A DNA stretch of 64,000 bases from Uranotaenia lowii (lineage: Eukaryota > Arthropoda > Insecta > Diptera > Culicidae): positions 130,014,714 to 130,078,713 of the forward strand of contig NC_073691.1 in assembly GCF_029784155.1 (NCBI RefSeq), in the 5' to 3' direction. Positions 46,211-58,883 of the stretch are shown here, piece by piece. Both the position numbers and the translations under genes were made by a program. The notes beneath the pieces are model-generated. The model was not told where the DNA came from. It searched no databases and saw only the letters and a list, made by a program, of their open reading frames with translations. Every line of letters starts with the position of its first letter. Position 1 is the first letter of the stretch.

Positions 46211-47207
46211 GTGTGAAGAGAATTTCTGTCTTTCTGTCGGATTTTAACCTATTTCAATGAATTTTCACAATAAGAGAGGTCATAATTAAATAAAAACTGT
46301 TGAATTTTATATGGACACATTTCTCGTAGCTTACTTGTAAAAATGGTGTGGATTTGTTTATTATAAACCTATTCTATAATTCTGATTTAGATTCCTGATT
46401 CTGAATGCTGATGTGTAATTTTGGATTCGAATTCCTTATTCGGATCTTAAAATCTACTTTATCTGATTGTTAACTCGGACACTGAATTTGAAAGTTGAAT
46501 TCGGAATTTGGAATCATGAATCTGATATCTTATATTGAACTTGCGGATTTATGTTTGTTTATCGCCGCGATAGATTGATTAAAAACTTTTTTACCAGTTG
46601 TCCATATGTGTCGAGCTACTATGGCATTCGCTCCTTTTCAGTGGACACTAAAATTATATTTTAAACGATAAATTTAAATTTAATTAACAATATTAAAATC
46701 TTACATTCAGTTCTTATTTGTTTTCGGTCAGTTTGTTATGTGAACTTGATGAATTTTCTATCTCGAAATGTGAATTAAGGTAATTTCTTTATCTCAGATA
46801 TTTGCCATTAATTTTATATGAGAAATCTAAGCGTTTCCATTTTGATCGCAGAAATATTTCTCATTCAGCAATTGATGATCATCCACATTATCTATTACCA
46901 TGTGTGGTGATTTTTTTTAATTCAAAGTTTTTCGAATGCTTTGATTTGAACAATATTATGCTTAACAGGAAATTCTTTTTGTCTTTTGAACCGAAATCAA
47001 GAAAATCAAAAATGTGTGTTTGACCTTCATTATACAAGCTCTTTAAAATTTAATATTCTAATATCTTTTCCTTTTGAGGCTCAGCGTGGGTGAGTATCTA
47101 ATAGTTTTTTATAATGCTCATAATTCAGAATCCTTCAAAATAAGGTGAAGCCCTCAAGGAGAGTTTTTTATTTAGAAGTTTGAGATTCCAAATCCGACAT
47201 TTAAATC
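46211..47207. other. No recognisable gene
   Basis: Includes another simple-repeat stretch (46370-46540). The rest is AT-rich without a supported frame. Confidence 0.5.
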
Positions 47208-48215
47208 TTAATCAACATTTATCAACCCGATTTGGCTATTCTGTTTCATTTGCCCACAGTGAGTGTGTCGGGCGCCATTCATCGGAGCGAAACGGAAATG
47301 AATGGTAGCGTTCCGTTTGCGTACGAGTATTCGCCAAAACTTATGTTTCCGCTTACGAAAGCCCATCCGTTCAGCTGGGCCCTCGTGGCGTTCGTTAGTC
47401 CGGTTTCCCCTTGGCACAAATTTCAAATCCCAAACGCGTCTATGCCCCAAATGCGCCATGTGGATACATTCGTATGTGTGTCCCCGTCCATATGCACATA
47501 CAAAATAATCCCTGGCCTCGTTTCTGGGAACGGCACAATGACACAATTACTACACGCTGATGCTCTCGGTGCGTTTGGCGCCCGTTTGTTTTTGTTTTAT
47601 TCGTAGCCTGGCAGCGTCCCAAATGCCGCATTTCAGGCGTTTTCGCACGACGGCTCCGAATGGTTTAAAGGGTTCTTGCCAACTTGTGCCCTTGATTTTG
47701 AAACGTTCTACAAAGGAGGACAGCCATCTTATCCGGGAACCGATTTTCAACAGCCGGAACATGGAGTGAGGTCCAAAAAAACGCACTTTTCACGTTATAA
47801 ATGTCCATAGACACGACTACCTTCCATTGAGATTTTTGTTCATTCGATGCTAACATTGTTTCAGATTTCGTTTCCAATGAACAGAAGCGCCAAGCAGTCA
47901 GTAAGTTTTGTTTTTCAGAAAGTTTACCTTTTTTACGATTCGCCTTTCTTCCGGAACCAGTTTGCTGACGTTTGGAGGAAATCCTCGGAAGCTCGCAGCT
48001 TCAGATTTCCAGCTCCGGCTTTCGATGTAGGGCACGTTTCATTTCAAGGATTCCAACGTGACGTTTACGCATTCGTGGCGCCGATGCCAATTTTTTTCTT
48101 GCCCGAAATTTTGTTTCTGCCGAGCTGCGTGGCCGTTATTTTCTTCCCGGTTTCGGTAAATCTTGCTTATTTATGCAACCCAATCAGGCACTTTCCGTCA
48201 AATGCCGCGTAGTCT
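47208..48215. other. Unassigned segment of higher GC with frames on both strands
   Basis: Composition is clearly less AT-rich than the flanks. Long overlapping frames exist on both strands (plus 47232-47606, 124 codons; minus 47208-47546, 112 codons; plus 47847-48212, 121 codons), none with a motif, signal peptide or family pattern that I recognise. It could be part of a host gene's promoter or 5' exon, or a worn element. No function proposed. Confidence 0.35.
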
Positions 48216-49522
48216 TATCAGTGTTGAGGTGTTTTTGGATTCCATGAACGAACAAACAGTTGAAATGTAGGGTACGTCAAATATTTCAGGGCTGCTCTCA
48301 AAAAAGAAAAATTGAACCAATTTTTTTTATTGGTACGATAAAAATAACCATCCTACAATTTGCGATTCAACTGTTATAAAATTTAAAAACAAAATTGAGC
48401 ATGATATCGTCATATAGGGAATCATCAATGTTTTTGTTACAACGCCTATTTTTTTACTTATACATGATATAGCCTCAACTCATAGAAAAGAAAAATGACA
48501 GCATTACGAATTGCAAGTCATTTCGCTCCAGGCAAAAAAAACAACAGCTACTCCTTGTTACCATGTAATTAATTTATGAGCAGTAATGAAATAAAGGTAA
48601 TTACACATACGTCGCTAACTTGCTGGCATCTTCATCATCGTCATCATCCGAACGGTAAACCCGGGACAAAACTGTTTACCGATGGAATGCTTCATTATAA
48701 AAAAAATCTTACCAGATCACAACATATCCTGGACAATTCAGCCGTTCGATGCTGAAAAATGTTACCTAATTGAGAAAAAATTCTTTGCCTATATCAAGGC
48801 TAACAAATTTTGGATAATTCGGTTCCATTTATTCATTGACTGAAATAAAATTGAATCACTCTTTCGTACCAAGTAGTAGGTACATAGATGTCTTATTTCT
48901 CCAATGAGATTACAGCATGAGCAAACCAAACTTCTCGCTTCCATCCGACTAATGGTAAAGTTTTTTTTTGTTGCTGTTCCCGGTTTTTTCTATGCTACAT
49001 TCAACCATGTTCATGGAAGCCATTCATCCATCACAACAGTCACACATTATGGGAAGGGATATGTTTCCATGTGGAAGGTAAAAAACAAGTAAATGGGTTT
49101 CATGCTTTCAAACAAGAATAAAAATTAATGGGATATGACCGTGGAAAATTGAAGTGAAACCTCAGCTTTCATTTCAATCTCAAGAATCTGTGAAGAAAGC
49201 GGCCCTTGTGAATATCAAATGCTGAATTTCAGTGAACTAGCTTTGATTTCTAATTTACCACAATGACTTTTTTTTCTAAACCCTTCTTTTCATAAAAAAA
49301 AAACTAATCTTTTCTGAACATTTGAATGTTTGTCCTTCTTGTAAGCCACTTTTCAGTCAAAACTATTCAACATAATCGGGCATTTGTTTTCTTGCAAACC
49401 ATTCTTCCAACAAGCTCTTCCAAGTTATGACTAAATCTTTCTATCAAAACTAATGAAAATTACTAGGAACATGTCCTCTAGCAAGCTACTTGGAGATCGA
49501 AATTATTTTTTTTAATGGGAAT
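48216..49522. other. No recognisable gene
   Basis: AT-rich, with a short CATCATCGTCATCATC tract near 48631. A 62-codon frame at 48904-49092 is not convincing. Confidence 0.5.
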
Positions 49523-49892
49523 TATTTAAATTATAAATATAGGCTAGTGAAGTAGACAATGTGCAACTCGAGACCCCATACACCCAACCTTCGGGTAGTG
49601 GTCATATCACCTCTTGTCTGCAACTCCGATTCTCTACCTCCCCGTGGTACTAGCTGGGGTGCGAGCAACCTTAGCGGAGATCGGGTACCCAACCCCGGTG
49701 GATGCTTTGGTCGCATGCAGAATGAGTTAGGGGGCTTCGTACGCGTCTGTTCTCCATGTTAGGGGCGGCGTGCGGAGTGCAACAACGTCCTGGTGGTGTT
49801 CGGGACCCAAAACAGCAACATCACGACGGTCCTCCTGCGAGATAGTGGGGTTAGCTGCGGGCCTTGCGAGCCTGTGACTACTAAAAAACATA

Positions 49893-52800
49893 AGCAACGA
49901 ATAACGAACAACAAATTTCGGATGGAAATCGGCAAAGACCCACGCGACGAAAAGGGACTAGCGATTGGAAACTTGGAACATGGAACTGCCGATCTCTAAA
50001 TTTTGTGGGCAGTACCCACGTGCTCTCCAACGAATTGAAGAGCCGCAAATTCGACATCGTAGCGCTGCAGGAGGTATGCTGGAAGGGCTCCACGGTACGA
50101 ACGTATCCAGATGGTCGTGCCATCTACCAGAGCTGCGGCAACACACACGAGCTTGGAACAGCTTTTATAGTGATGGGAAAGATGCAAAAGCGCGTGATCG
50201 GGTGGTGGCCGATCAACTCACGAATGTGCCGGTTGAGAATCAAGGGCCGGTTCTTCAACATCAGCATCATCAACGTGCACAGCCCTCACCTCGGAAGTAC
50301 CGGTGACGACAAAGACGAATTCTACGCGCAGCTGGAGCGTGAATACGACCGTTGCCCAAAACATGATATCAAGATCGTCATCGGGGATTTCAATGCTCAG
50401 GTCGGCCAGGAGGAGGAATTTAAACCGACAATTGGAAGGTTCAGCGCGCACCAGCTGACCAACGAAAACGGCCTCAGACTCATTGATTTCGCCGCCTCCA
50501 AACGAATGGCCGTACGTAGTACCTTTTTTCAGCACCGCCTCCCACACAAGTACACCTGGAGATCACCGTACCAAACTCAATCACAGATCGACCACGTTTT
50601 GATCGACAGCCGGCACTTTTCGGACATCATCGACGTCAGATCCTGTCGGGGCGCCAACATCGAGTCGGACCATTATCTGGTGATGGTGAAGATGCGCCCA
50701 AAACTCCCCGTAGTGAACAACACGCGAAACCGGCGCCCGCCTCGGTTGAATATCGCGCGACTGAAGCAACCTGAGGTCGCGGCAGACTACGCGCAATCGG
50801 TCGAAGCAGCGCTGCCGGCAGAGGGCGAGCTTGACGAAGCCCCTCTCGAGGACTGTTGGGATACCATCAAAACAGCCATCAACAGTGCTGCGGAGAACGT
50901 CATCGGTTATGTGGAGCGATCTCGACGGAACGACTGGTTCGACGAGGAGTGTAGGAGGGTGATGTACGAAGAGAATGCCGCGCAGGCGGCAGTAGTGCAA
51001 AGAGGCACCCGTCGAAATGTGGAAAATCACCGACAGCGGAAGAGGCAGCGAGTCCGACTTTTCCAGGAGAAAAAGCGCCGCCTGGAGGAGGAGGAGCTCG
51101 GGGAGCTAGAGCAGCTGCATCGTTCCCAAGAAACACGAAAGTTCTATCAGAAACTCAACGCATCCCGCAAAGGCTTCGTGCCGCAAGCCGAAATGTGCCG
51201 GGATAAGGACGGGGGTATCCTGACGGACAATCGTGAGGTGATCAAAAGGTGGAAGCAGCACTTCGATGAACACCTGAACGGCGCACATGCAGGAGATCAA
51301 GACGGTGGGGGAAGGTACATCGCCGGCGTAGCCAACGACGAAGAGGAGCCACTCCCAACGATGAGTGAAGTTAAGGAAGCCATTCGCCAGCTGAATAGAA
51401 ACAAGTCGGCTGGGAAGGATGGCATCGCAGCTGAACTCATCAAAATGGGCCCGGACAGGTTGGCCGATTGCCTACACCGGTTGATAGTCCGGATCTGGGA
51501 CATAGAACAGCTACCGGAGGAGTGGAAGGAGGGGGTAATATGCCCCATCTACAAGAAGGGCGACAAATTGGACTGTGAGAACTACCGAGCGATCACTGTC
51601 CTCAATGCCGCCTACAAAGTGTTGTCCCGAATCCTACTCCGCCGCCTCACGCCACAAGCAAACAGATTCGTGGGAAGTCATCAGGCCGGCTTCATGGAGG
51701 GACGGTCTACGACGGACCAGATATTCACATTACGGCAAATCCTCCAAAAACGCCGTGAACACCAAGTCCCTACGCATCATCTATTCATCGACTTCAAAGC
51801 CGCATACGACACGATCGACCGTAACGAGCTATGGAAAATCATGGACGAGAACGGCTTTTCCGGGAAGCTGATAAGACTGATCAAGGCGACGATGGATGGA
51901 ACGCAGTGCTGTGTGCGGATTTCGGGTGAATTGTCGAGTTCATTCGAATCGCGCAGGGGGCTTCGACAAGGTGATGGTCTATCCTGCATGATGTTCAACG
52001 TGGCGCTAGAAGGTGTTATTCGACGAGCGGTGGGCGAAATGCGGGGCACGATTTTCAACAGATCCAGTCAACTTATCTGCTTTGCCGATGACATTGATAT
52101 AGTCGGCAGATCATCTGCGGCGGTGGAGGAGATCTACCGCAAACTGAAACGCGAAGCAGGAAGGATTGGGTTGATGATTAATACGTCCAAGACGAAGTAC
52201 ATGCTGGCCTGCGGATCCGAGACCGACCGAACCCGCTTGTCCAGTAATAACAAGGTCATGATCGACGGCGACGAGCTGGAGATAGTCGAAGACTTTGTCT
52301 ATCTCGGCTCACTGGTGACCGCAGACAATGACACCAGCCGTGAGATCCGGAGGCGAATTATCAGCGGAAGTCGTGCCTACTATGGACTCCACAAGCAACT
52401 GCGGTCGAGAAGACTTTGCCCTCGTACGAAGTGTAACCTGTATATGACGCTTATTAGACCGGTTGTTCTCTACGGGCACGAGACATGGATATTGCTCGAG
52501 GAGGACCTGCGTACACTCGGAGTATTCGAGCGACGAGTGTTAAGAACCATCTTTGGCGGCGTACAGGAGAACGGAGTGTGGAGGCGAAGGATGAACCACG
52601 AGCTCGCGCGACTCTACGGCGAACCCAGTATCCAGAAGGTGGTGAAAGCTGGCCGGATACGCTGGGCTGGACATGTTGCGAGAATTCCGGACGACTGTCC
52701 TGCAAAACAGGTGTTCGCTACGAATCCGGTAGGAACAAGACGAGCGGGGGCGCAACGAGCGAGGTGGTTAGACCAAGTGGAGCGTGATCTGGCGAACGTG

Positions 52801-52956
52801 GGGTGCCCGAGAAATTGGAGAACGGTTGCTATGAACCGAGTGAATTTTAGGAATTATGTTCGTCAAGTTACACTGCCGGCCAAAAGTTTGGGATCACCCA
52901 CTAAAAAACATGCAAATTTTGATCGTTCATATCTTAGCCGTCTTAGGACATATTGA
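49893..52956 (+). CDS. RTE ORF: AP endonuclease and reverse transcriptase
   Basis: The enzyme nicks DNA and copies its own RNA into the site. Counting from the GTG at 50005: endonuclease 1-232 with LQEVCWKG at 21-28, GDFN at 127-130, DHVLID at 196-201 and SDH at 221-223; a charged linker at 340-370; RT with KSAGKDGIAAELIK (467-480), FIDFKAAYD (594-602), GLRQGDGLS (652-660) and the catalytic FADD (693-696). The frame is open upstream to 49893, and the first endonuclease strand LGTWNCRSLN is encoded at about 49972-50001, so 50005 is not the true start; no ATG precedes it in frame. The last ~28 residues come from the palindromic MITE; the original frame would have ended two codons after the insertion point (VMS, stop). 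No internal stop or frameshift. Confidence 0.92.
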
Positions 52957-54051
52957 AAATCTTCTGATCTCATTTGAAAGATAATGAGCAATAGCTATCT
53001 CGGAGGTATTTTGCCCAAATATAATGTTTTAGTTTTGAACTTAAAACTTAACCTAAAGTTATAACATTTTCAAACAATCGCACTCAATATTCAAAGCCGA
53101 TCATCTCGGGATAGGGTGGACCAAATCTCAAAATTTGAGTGGCATTAGAATTCCTGTTCTTTACTTCTCAAAACACAATCAAAAAAATTTGAGAAAAAAT
53201 TCAAGAATGTATTTTTAATTAATAAAATAGACACTCGAGTTATCGTCCAAAAGTTTGGGATCACCTCTTTGTGTGGTGAGTTTGGGATCATTCTTATAAA
53301 AACATGCAAATTTGTTTTATTCATATCTTTCTCATCTAACATCGTATTGCAGAGCTGAAGGGTTCATTTGGAAGCTTAGGAATTGTTGTTTTTTAATAAA
53401 TTCATTCAAAAATTATATTTTGAAGTGATAGCCATAAAAAATCACCTGAAATTAATTGTTTTTTTGAAAGTTCTCAGATTTTTTTTATAGTTCTCACCTT
53501 AAAATATAATTTTTGAATGAATTTATTAAAAAACAACAATTCCTAAGCTTCCAAATGAACCCTTCAGCTCTGCAATACGATGTTAGATGAGAAAGATATG
53601 AATAAAACAAATTTGCATGTTTTTATAAGAACGATCCCAAACTCACCATACAAAGAGGTGATCCCAAACTTTTGGACGATAACTCGAGTGTCTATTTTAT
53701 TAATTAAAAATACATTCTTGAATTTTTTCTCAAATTTTTTTGATTGTGTTTTGAGAAGTAAAGAACAGGAATTCTAATGCCACTCAAATTTTGAGATTTG
53801 GCCCACCCTATCCCGAGATGATCGGCTTTGAATATTGAGTGCGACTTTTTGAAAATGTTATAACTTTAGGTTAAGTTTTAAGTTCAAAACTAAAACATTA
53901 TATTTGGGCAAAATACCTCCGAGATAGCTATTGCTCATTATCTTTCAAATGAGATCAGAAGATTTTCAATATGTCCTAAGACGGCTGAGATATGAACGAT
54001 CAAAATTTGCATGTTTTTTAGTGGGTGATCCCAAACTTTTGGCCGGCAGTG
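52871..54051. mobile_element. 1181-bp palindromic Tc1/mariner-type MITE, copy 1
   Basis: Ends CACTGCCGGCCAAAAG / CTTTTGGCCGGCAGTG with TA on each side (52869-52870, 54052-54053). Each ~570-bp half is close to the exact reverse complement of the other. As a result a 65-codon frame at 53145-53342 (minus) reappears almost unchanged at 53580-53777 (plus). TTTGGGATCA words recur inside. Non-coding; it would need a transposase from elsewhere. Confidence 0.9.
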
Positions 54052-54103
54052 TATGTCGTGAGACGGAATACTATGTAAATAAATAAATAATATTTAAATT
54101 ATA

Positions 54104-54508
54104 GTGAACTCTTTTTCACTGACATTTTTTAAATCAATCGCGGATCGTACTCCGACAAGCTACCGTCAAACGGAGCATCATGCAACAACAGGGTTAGATG
54201 CAACATTTGTATATCACAACACTTATTCAATTTTAATAAAATGTTATAAAGTTATCATCAGTTATCATCTAAATGTAATCAAGTTATTATCATGATAACA
54301 AAATGATTATGACATAGTTTCTCATATCGTGAGATAGTATTTTAAAGTTTTTGATAGGAAACTCAAAAAACGAACAATAGATCTACAATTTGTTACATTT
54401 TTCGATGCCGCAAAAAACTTTACCCAATATGACGGCTTTACGATACCACCAGCAAGCTTTATATTGCTTTAAGTATCCAATACCAACATTTTGGCGTAAA
54501 AATTTCTC
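54104..54508. other. No recognisable gene
   Basis: AT-rich spacer after the RTE target duplication. Confidence 0.5.
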
Positions 54509-54516
54509 ATGGACAG

Positions 54517-55333
54517 TAGACTGAGTCGATTTGGGGTCATTTTTGAATTTCTTAAACCCTGGGGTCTAAAAAGCCTCGTCTTGTTCCAAAACTCATCCAT
54601 GATTTTTTGCAGAATTTTTAAGTAAAGTTTACATGGGTAAATTTGAACTTTTAGGTTTGTATGGAAAAATTGATTATTTTGTACTGAAAAATCAACATCA
54701 TTTTTGATTCTTCTGTGGAACCGAGCCAGCTGACAGTTTTTGTGCCAATTTATAAAATTTCGAAAGGAAATTTTCCGCTGAACAACTTTGTCGAAGACTG
54801 TGACTTCGTATTTTATTAGGCAAAAAAGTTATTAGCTATTTAACAGAGGTATGTCTTTCGCATTGATAAATAATAAATTCCATTGACATCACTGCTGGAG
54901 TCTCGCGAAGTATGGCATGAAAAGTAGCCATGCAATACCTCGCTAGGCACTCAGCAGGGATGTCAATTGAATTTATTGTTTATCAATGCGAAAAGACATA
55001 TATCTGCTAAACAGCTTATAACTTTTTTGCCTAATAAGATACGAAGTTACAGTGTTGGACAAAGTTGTTCAGCGTAAAATTTCCTTTCGGAATTTTATAA
55101 ATTGGCACAAAAACTGTCAGCTGGCTCGGTTCCACAGAAGAATAAAAAATGATGTTGATTTTTCAGTACAAAATATTCAATTTTCCCATACAAACCTAAA
55201 AGTTCAAATTTACTCATGTAAACGTTATTTAAAAATTCAACAAAAAATCATGGATGAGTTTTGGACCAAGATGAAGCTTTTTAGACCCCAGGGTTTGAGA
55301 AATTCGAAAATGACCCGAAATCGACTCAGTCTA
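54517..55333. mobile_element. 817-bp palindromic MITE with 8-bp target duplication
   Basis: Ends TAGACTGAGTCGATTT / AAATCGACTCAGTCTA, flanked by ATGGACAG on both sides (54509-54516, 55334-55341). Arms of about 380 bp are inverted copies with scattered changes; the centre holds CATCACTGCTG...CAGCAGGGATG. A 101-codon frame (55052-55357) is a by-product. Superfamily unclear; 8-9 bp duplications occur in hAT, Mutator-like and Merlin elements. Confidence 0.85.
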
Positions 55334-55475
55334 ATGGACAGTCACCATTTTAAATAATTAATTTTAAAATTCAGTTACCAGTCTGGGCCAGGGAATTCAA
55401 AAATCGTTATCGTCTGATAGAATTAGACGATCAAAACACCCGTGAGAGATTTTTATCCGCAAGAACACTATACTA

Positions 55476-56605
55476 GGGGCCGTTCACTAATTACGTAAGC
55501 ACATAGGGGGGGGGGTGGGGGGGTTTCACATTTGCTTACGATCTCTTACCAGGGGGGTAGGGGGGGTTTCCAAAAATCTTACGTAAGAAATGTTACATTG
55601 ATAATTCGTCACAGCCGTTCGAAACCATATTACTCAGTTTTTTTCTCACTGCCTATTTATTGGATATTTGTGTGTTATTTATCTTTAAATGTCTATTAAT
55701 TTATAAAAAAAATTGCTGGTTCTATAAAACTTATAGAGATCCAAGTTAAACCCATATGCCACCAAAACACTAAATCACATTAATAAAACAGATTGTCACT
55801 TTTTGCGTTTCATCATAACAATCTTTTCAATTGAGAAATTTATAGAAACAAAAAGGAAAGTGGCGCATTGTGACACCACTATTTGAATCCATCGTATTTC
55901 GAAAACGAATTTATCAACAAAAAATCTCCAAAAGTCAATATGAAGCGTTTAAGATAATTAATTTCTAGACAATTTTTTCAGTAATAGACACAACCAACTC
56001 TAAATTTTACAAACGATTAACCAAAAAAATCCTAAAACTTTATCGCTCACCACTGAAATGAGACTGAGCTTTAAGTTTAGTTGACAGCGAAATCGTCGTT
56101 AAATATTTTTGCAACAATTTTTGTAGTTTAGAATGGATTTTTTAAATAGATTTTTCTGATTTCAGGTCAAAAACATTACAATTATTATGTTACCTTGTGC
56201 TAACCTGATCTTAACTCTTTTTTTTAATCGGAATTTAGATTTTATATTGTTTATTCAATTGTGGAAATTTATTGAAGTTTATTGTTACCTCGAACATACT
56301 ATATCCAAAATGATGGTTTTTAAAATCGTTTATGAAATTTCATCTGTTGTTTTGTATAAATTGTGCTTTTCAAATGCAATTATTAAGTTTTACTTAAAAA
56401 TAACTGTGCCTTGAAGCATGGATGTTACATTTTTAATATTTTCAAGCTATTTTTGAAGAAAAAGTTTAATTTCTCAAACAATAAAAAACGTAAGATCTTA
56501 CATGGGGGGAGGGGGGGTTTTGAAAAATCTTACTTTTTCTTACCAGGGGGGGAGGGAGGGTTGAAAATTTCCAAAATCATGCTTACGTAATTAGTGAACG
56601 GCCCC
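55476..56605. mobile_element. 1130-bp MITE, GGGGCCGTTCACTAATTACG family
   Basis: 25-bp perfect inverted ends starting GGGGCCGTTCACTAATTACG, and CTA on both sides (55473-55475, 56606-56608). Just inside each end lie G-runs with TTACCAGGGGGG. Interior AT-rich, no transposase. Confidence 0.85.
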
Positions 56606-56886
56606 CTAGCGCTTATCAACTTTAATTTTGATCTCGATAAGTTGTGCATTTCTATTCAAATTTATCGTCTCTTGTAACGTTAAGGATAAGTTCTCACTCC
56701 TGGACGAGAGAAAAATTTCTCACTATTTGGATGGAGTTAAGGGCGCAGAGAGACAGAATGGACGTAAATAGCTAGAAAAAGCAATCTCTGTGCGTTTGTT
56801 TTCTTGATCGCTTCCTGTTTTGTCGGAGAATATTCTCAGAACTAGAACTGGCTGAGAGAAAATAATTCCGGACGAGTTATCCTGAC

Positions 56887-57028
56887 CATGGGCATGGTTG
56901 CCACATGCACAGATTTATCTAGAAACGTACAAATTTTTGGTACAGATTTGTACAGATTGTTGTCAAAAAAGTACAGATGACAAAGATTTTTTTGCTAGAA
57001 AGTACAGATTTATATGTGGCAACACTGA
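56887..57028. mobile_element. 142-bp hAT MITE
   Basis: ATCCTGAC is duplicated exactly at 56879-56886 and 57029-57036. The right end read inward is CAGTGTTGCCACATATAAAT; the left has GGTTGCCACATGCACAG after a 6-bp prefix. GTACAGATT words fill the interior and match the hAT remnant at 20577-21356. Confidence 0.85.
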
Positions 57029-57102
57029 TCCTGACCGTCTTTGGAAAGGGATGAGAGGTCATCGCGTACTCATATATATCGCTAAGTGTTGAACGAGTGA
57101 TA

Positions 57103-58883
57103 GGGGGCATCCATAAATTACGTAACGCTCCTAGGGGGGGGGGAGGGAGTAATCTCGAGTGTTACGAATTGTGACATAGGGGAGGGGGGGAGGTATGCTC
57201 ATCGTTACGTAACGATTTTTTCTTACAAATTTCAGTTTCATCGCAGCTATTTTGATGTCATGCAATTTTAGCAGAATGATAAGCAAACCAAAATCAGCTT
57301 AGAAATTGTGAGCTTCAACATGATTGAAACTGGATTGGAACCTTTTCTCTTTAAAGATTCTGATATCACTGCCGGCCAAAAGTTTGGGATCACCCGCTAA
57401 AAAACATGCAAACTCGATCGTTCATATCTCAGCCGTCGTAGGACATATTGCAAATCTTCTGATCTCATTTAAAAGATAATGAGCAATAGCTATTTCGGAG
57501 GTATTTTTCCCAGAAATAATGTTTTAGTTTTGCACCTAAACCTTAACCTAAAGTTAGAACATTTTCAAAAAATCGCACTCAATATTCAAAGCCGATCATC
57601 TCGGGATAGGGAAGACCAAATTTCAAAATTTGAGTTGCATTATTCTATACTTCTCAAAACACAATCATAATTTTTTGTGCAAAAATTAAAGAATGTACTT
57701 TTAATTAATAAAATAGACAATTAAGTTATCGTCCAAAAGTTTGGGATCACCCCTAGTATGGTGTATCGGCCAAAAGTTTGGGATCATTCTTTTAAAAACA
57801 AGCAAATTTAACTCATTCATAACTTTCTTATCTAACATCGTATTGCAGATCTGAAGGGTGCATTTAAAAGCTTAAGAATTGTTGTTTTTTCATTAATTCA
57901 TAAAAAAATTATATTTCAACTCCAAAACCATAATAAAATCAGAATCATAAGTATGAATTAAAAAAAAAACAAATAATTTCAGTTAAATTTTTTATGATTA
58001 TCAATTAAAAATATAATTTTTGTATGAATTTATAAAAAAAACAACAATTCTTAAGCTTTTAAATGAGAAAGATATGAACGCCCCAAACGGCCCAAAATTT
58101 TGGCCGATACACCATCCCAAACTTTTGGACGATAACTTAATTGTCTATTTTATTAATTAAAAGTACATTTATAAATTTTAGCAAAAAGTTTTTTGGTTGT
58201 GTTTTGAGAAGTACAGAATAAGGATTCTAATGCAACTCAAATTTTGAAATTTTGTCCACCCTATCGCGAGATGATCGGCTTTGAATAATGGGTGCGATTT
58301 TTTGAAAATGTTCTAACTTTAGGTTAAGTTTTAGGTGCAAAACTAAAACATTATTTCTGGGCAAAATACCTCCAAAATAGCTATTGCTTATTATCTTTCA
58401 AATGAGATCGGAAGATTTGCAATATGTCCTAAGACGGCTGAGATATGAACGATCAAAATTGGCATGTTTTTAAGTGGGTGATCCCAAACTTTTGGCCGGC
58501 AGTGTAGATTCCTTAAAATGTGTATTGAATATCCGTGAAATAACTGTTGGAAAATCGAATATTAGGTACACTTATCCCCATGAACTGAATTCAACCTTAA
58601 AACGGAAATTATTCTATTTTTTCTCTCAATTGATAAAAAAAAATGCAAGAAGCGATATGTATAGATATTGATTTCGTTATGAAGAACGTTAAAAAAATTA
58701 TTTTTTTTTTTTTTACCATCGAAAATCAGTATTTAAAAATAATGGGTGTCGGGGGGGGGGGTAGTTATTAGCGTTACGTAATTTTCATAGGGGGGTACGT
58801 CGAAGCGTTACGATTTGTGACATACGGGGGGGAGGGGGTCAAAAAAGTGCAGTTTTTGCGTTACGTAATTTATGGATGCCGCC
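57103..58883. mobile_element. MITE, GGGGGCATCCATAAATTACG family, split by a palindromic MITE
   Basis: Ends GGGGGCATCCATAAATTACG and, read inward from the right, GGCGGCATCCATAAATTACG; ATA on both sides (57100-57102, 58884-58886). G-rich runs near both ends. About 640 bp without the nested element. Sister family to 55476-56605. Confidence 0.8.
57367..58504. mobile_element. 1138-bp palindromic Tc1/mariner-type MITE, copy 2
   Basis: Same CACTGCCGGCCAAAAG ends as copy 1, TA at 58505-58506 and TA within one base on the left. Arms are more diverged from each other than in copy 1, so it is probably older. Nested inside the MITE 57103-58883. Confidence 0.88.

Larger units (their letters stand above)
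49536..54090 (+). mobile_element. Full-length RTE-clade LINE (with MITE insertion)
   Basis: A 13-bp target duplication TATTTAAATTATA lies at 49523-49535 and 54091-54103. Between are a ~430-bp 5' region, one ORF with AP endonuclease and reverse transcriptase, and a short 3' end with a GTAAATAAATAAATAATA tail. Single ORF, no RNase H and a TAAA-type tail are RTE traits; the mosquito RTE JAM1 is a likely relative. Excluding the 1.18-kb MITE the element is about 3.4 kb, which suits a complete RTE. Confidence 0.9.

Noticed and set aside
53145..53777. Two nearly identical 65-residue proteins on opposite strands
   Set aside because: They are the two arms of one palindromic MITE, not a duplicated gene.
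49536..54090. Host gene resembling craniofacial development protein 2
   Set aside because: Such database names usually come from RTE endonucleases; the 13-bp target duplication and RT domain show it is a LINE.
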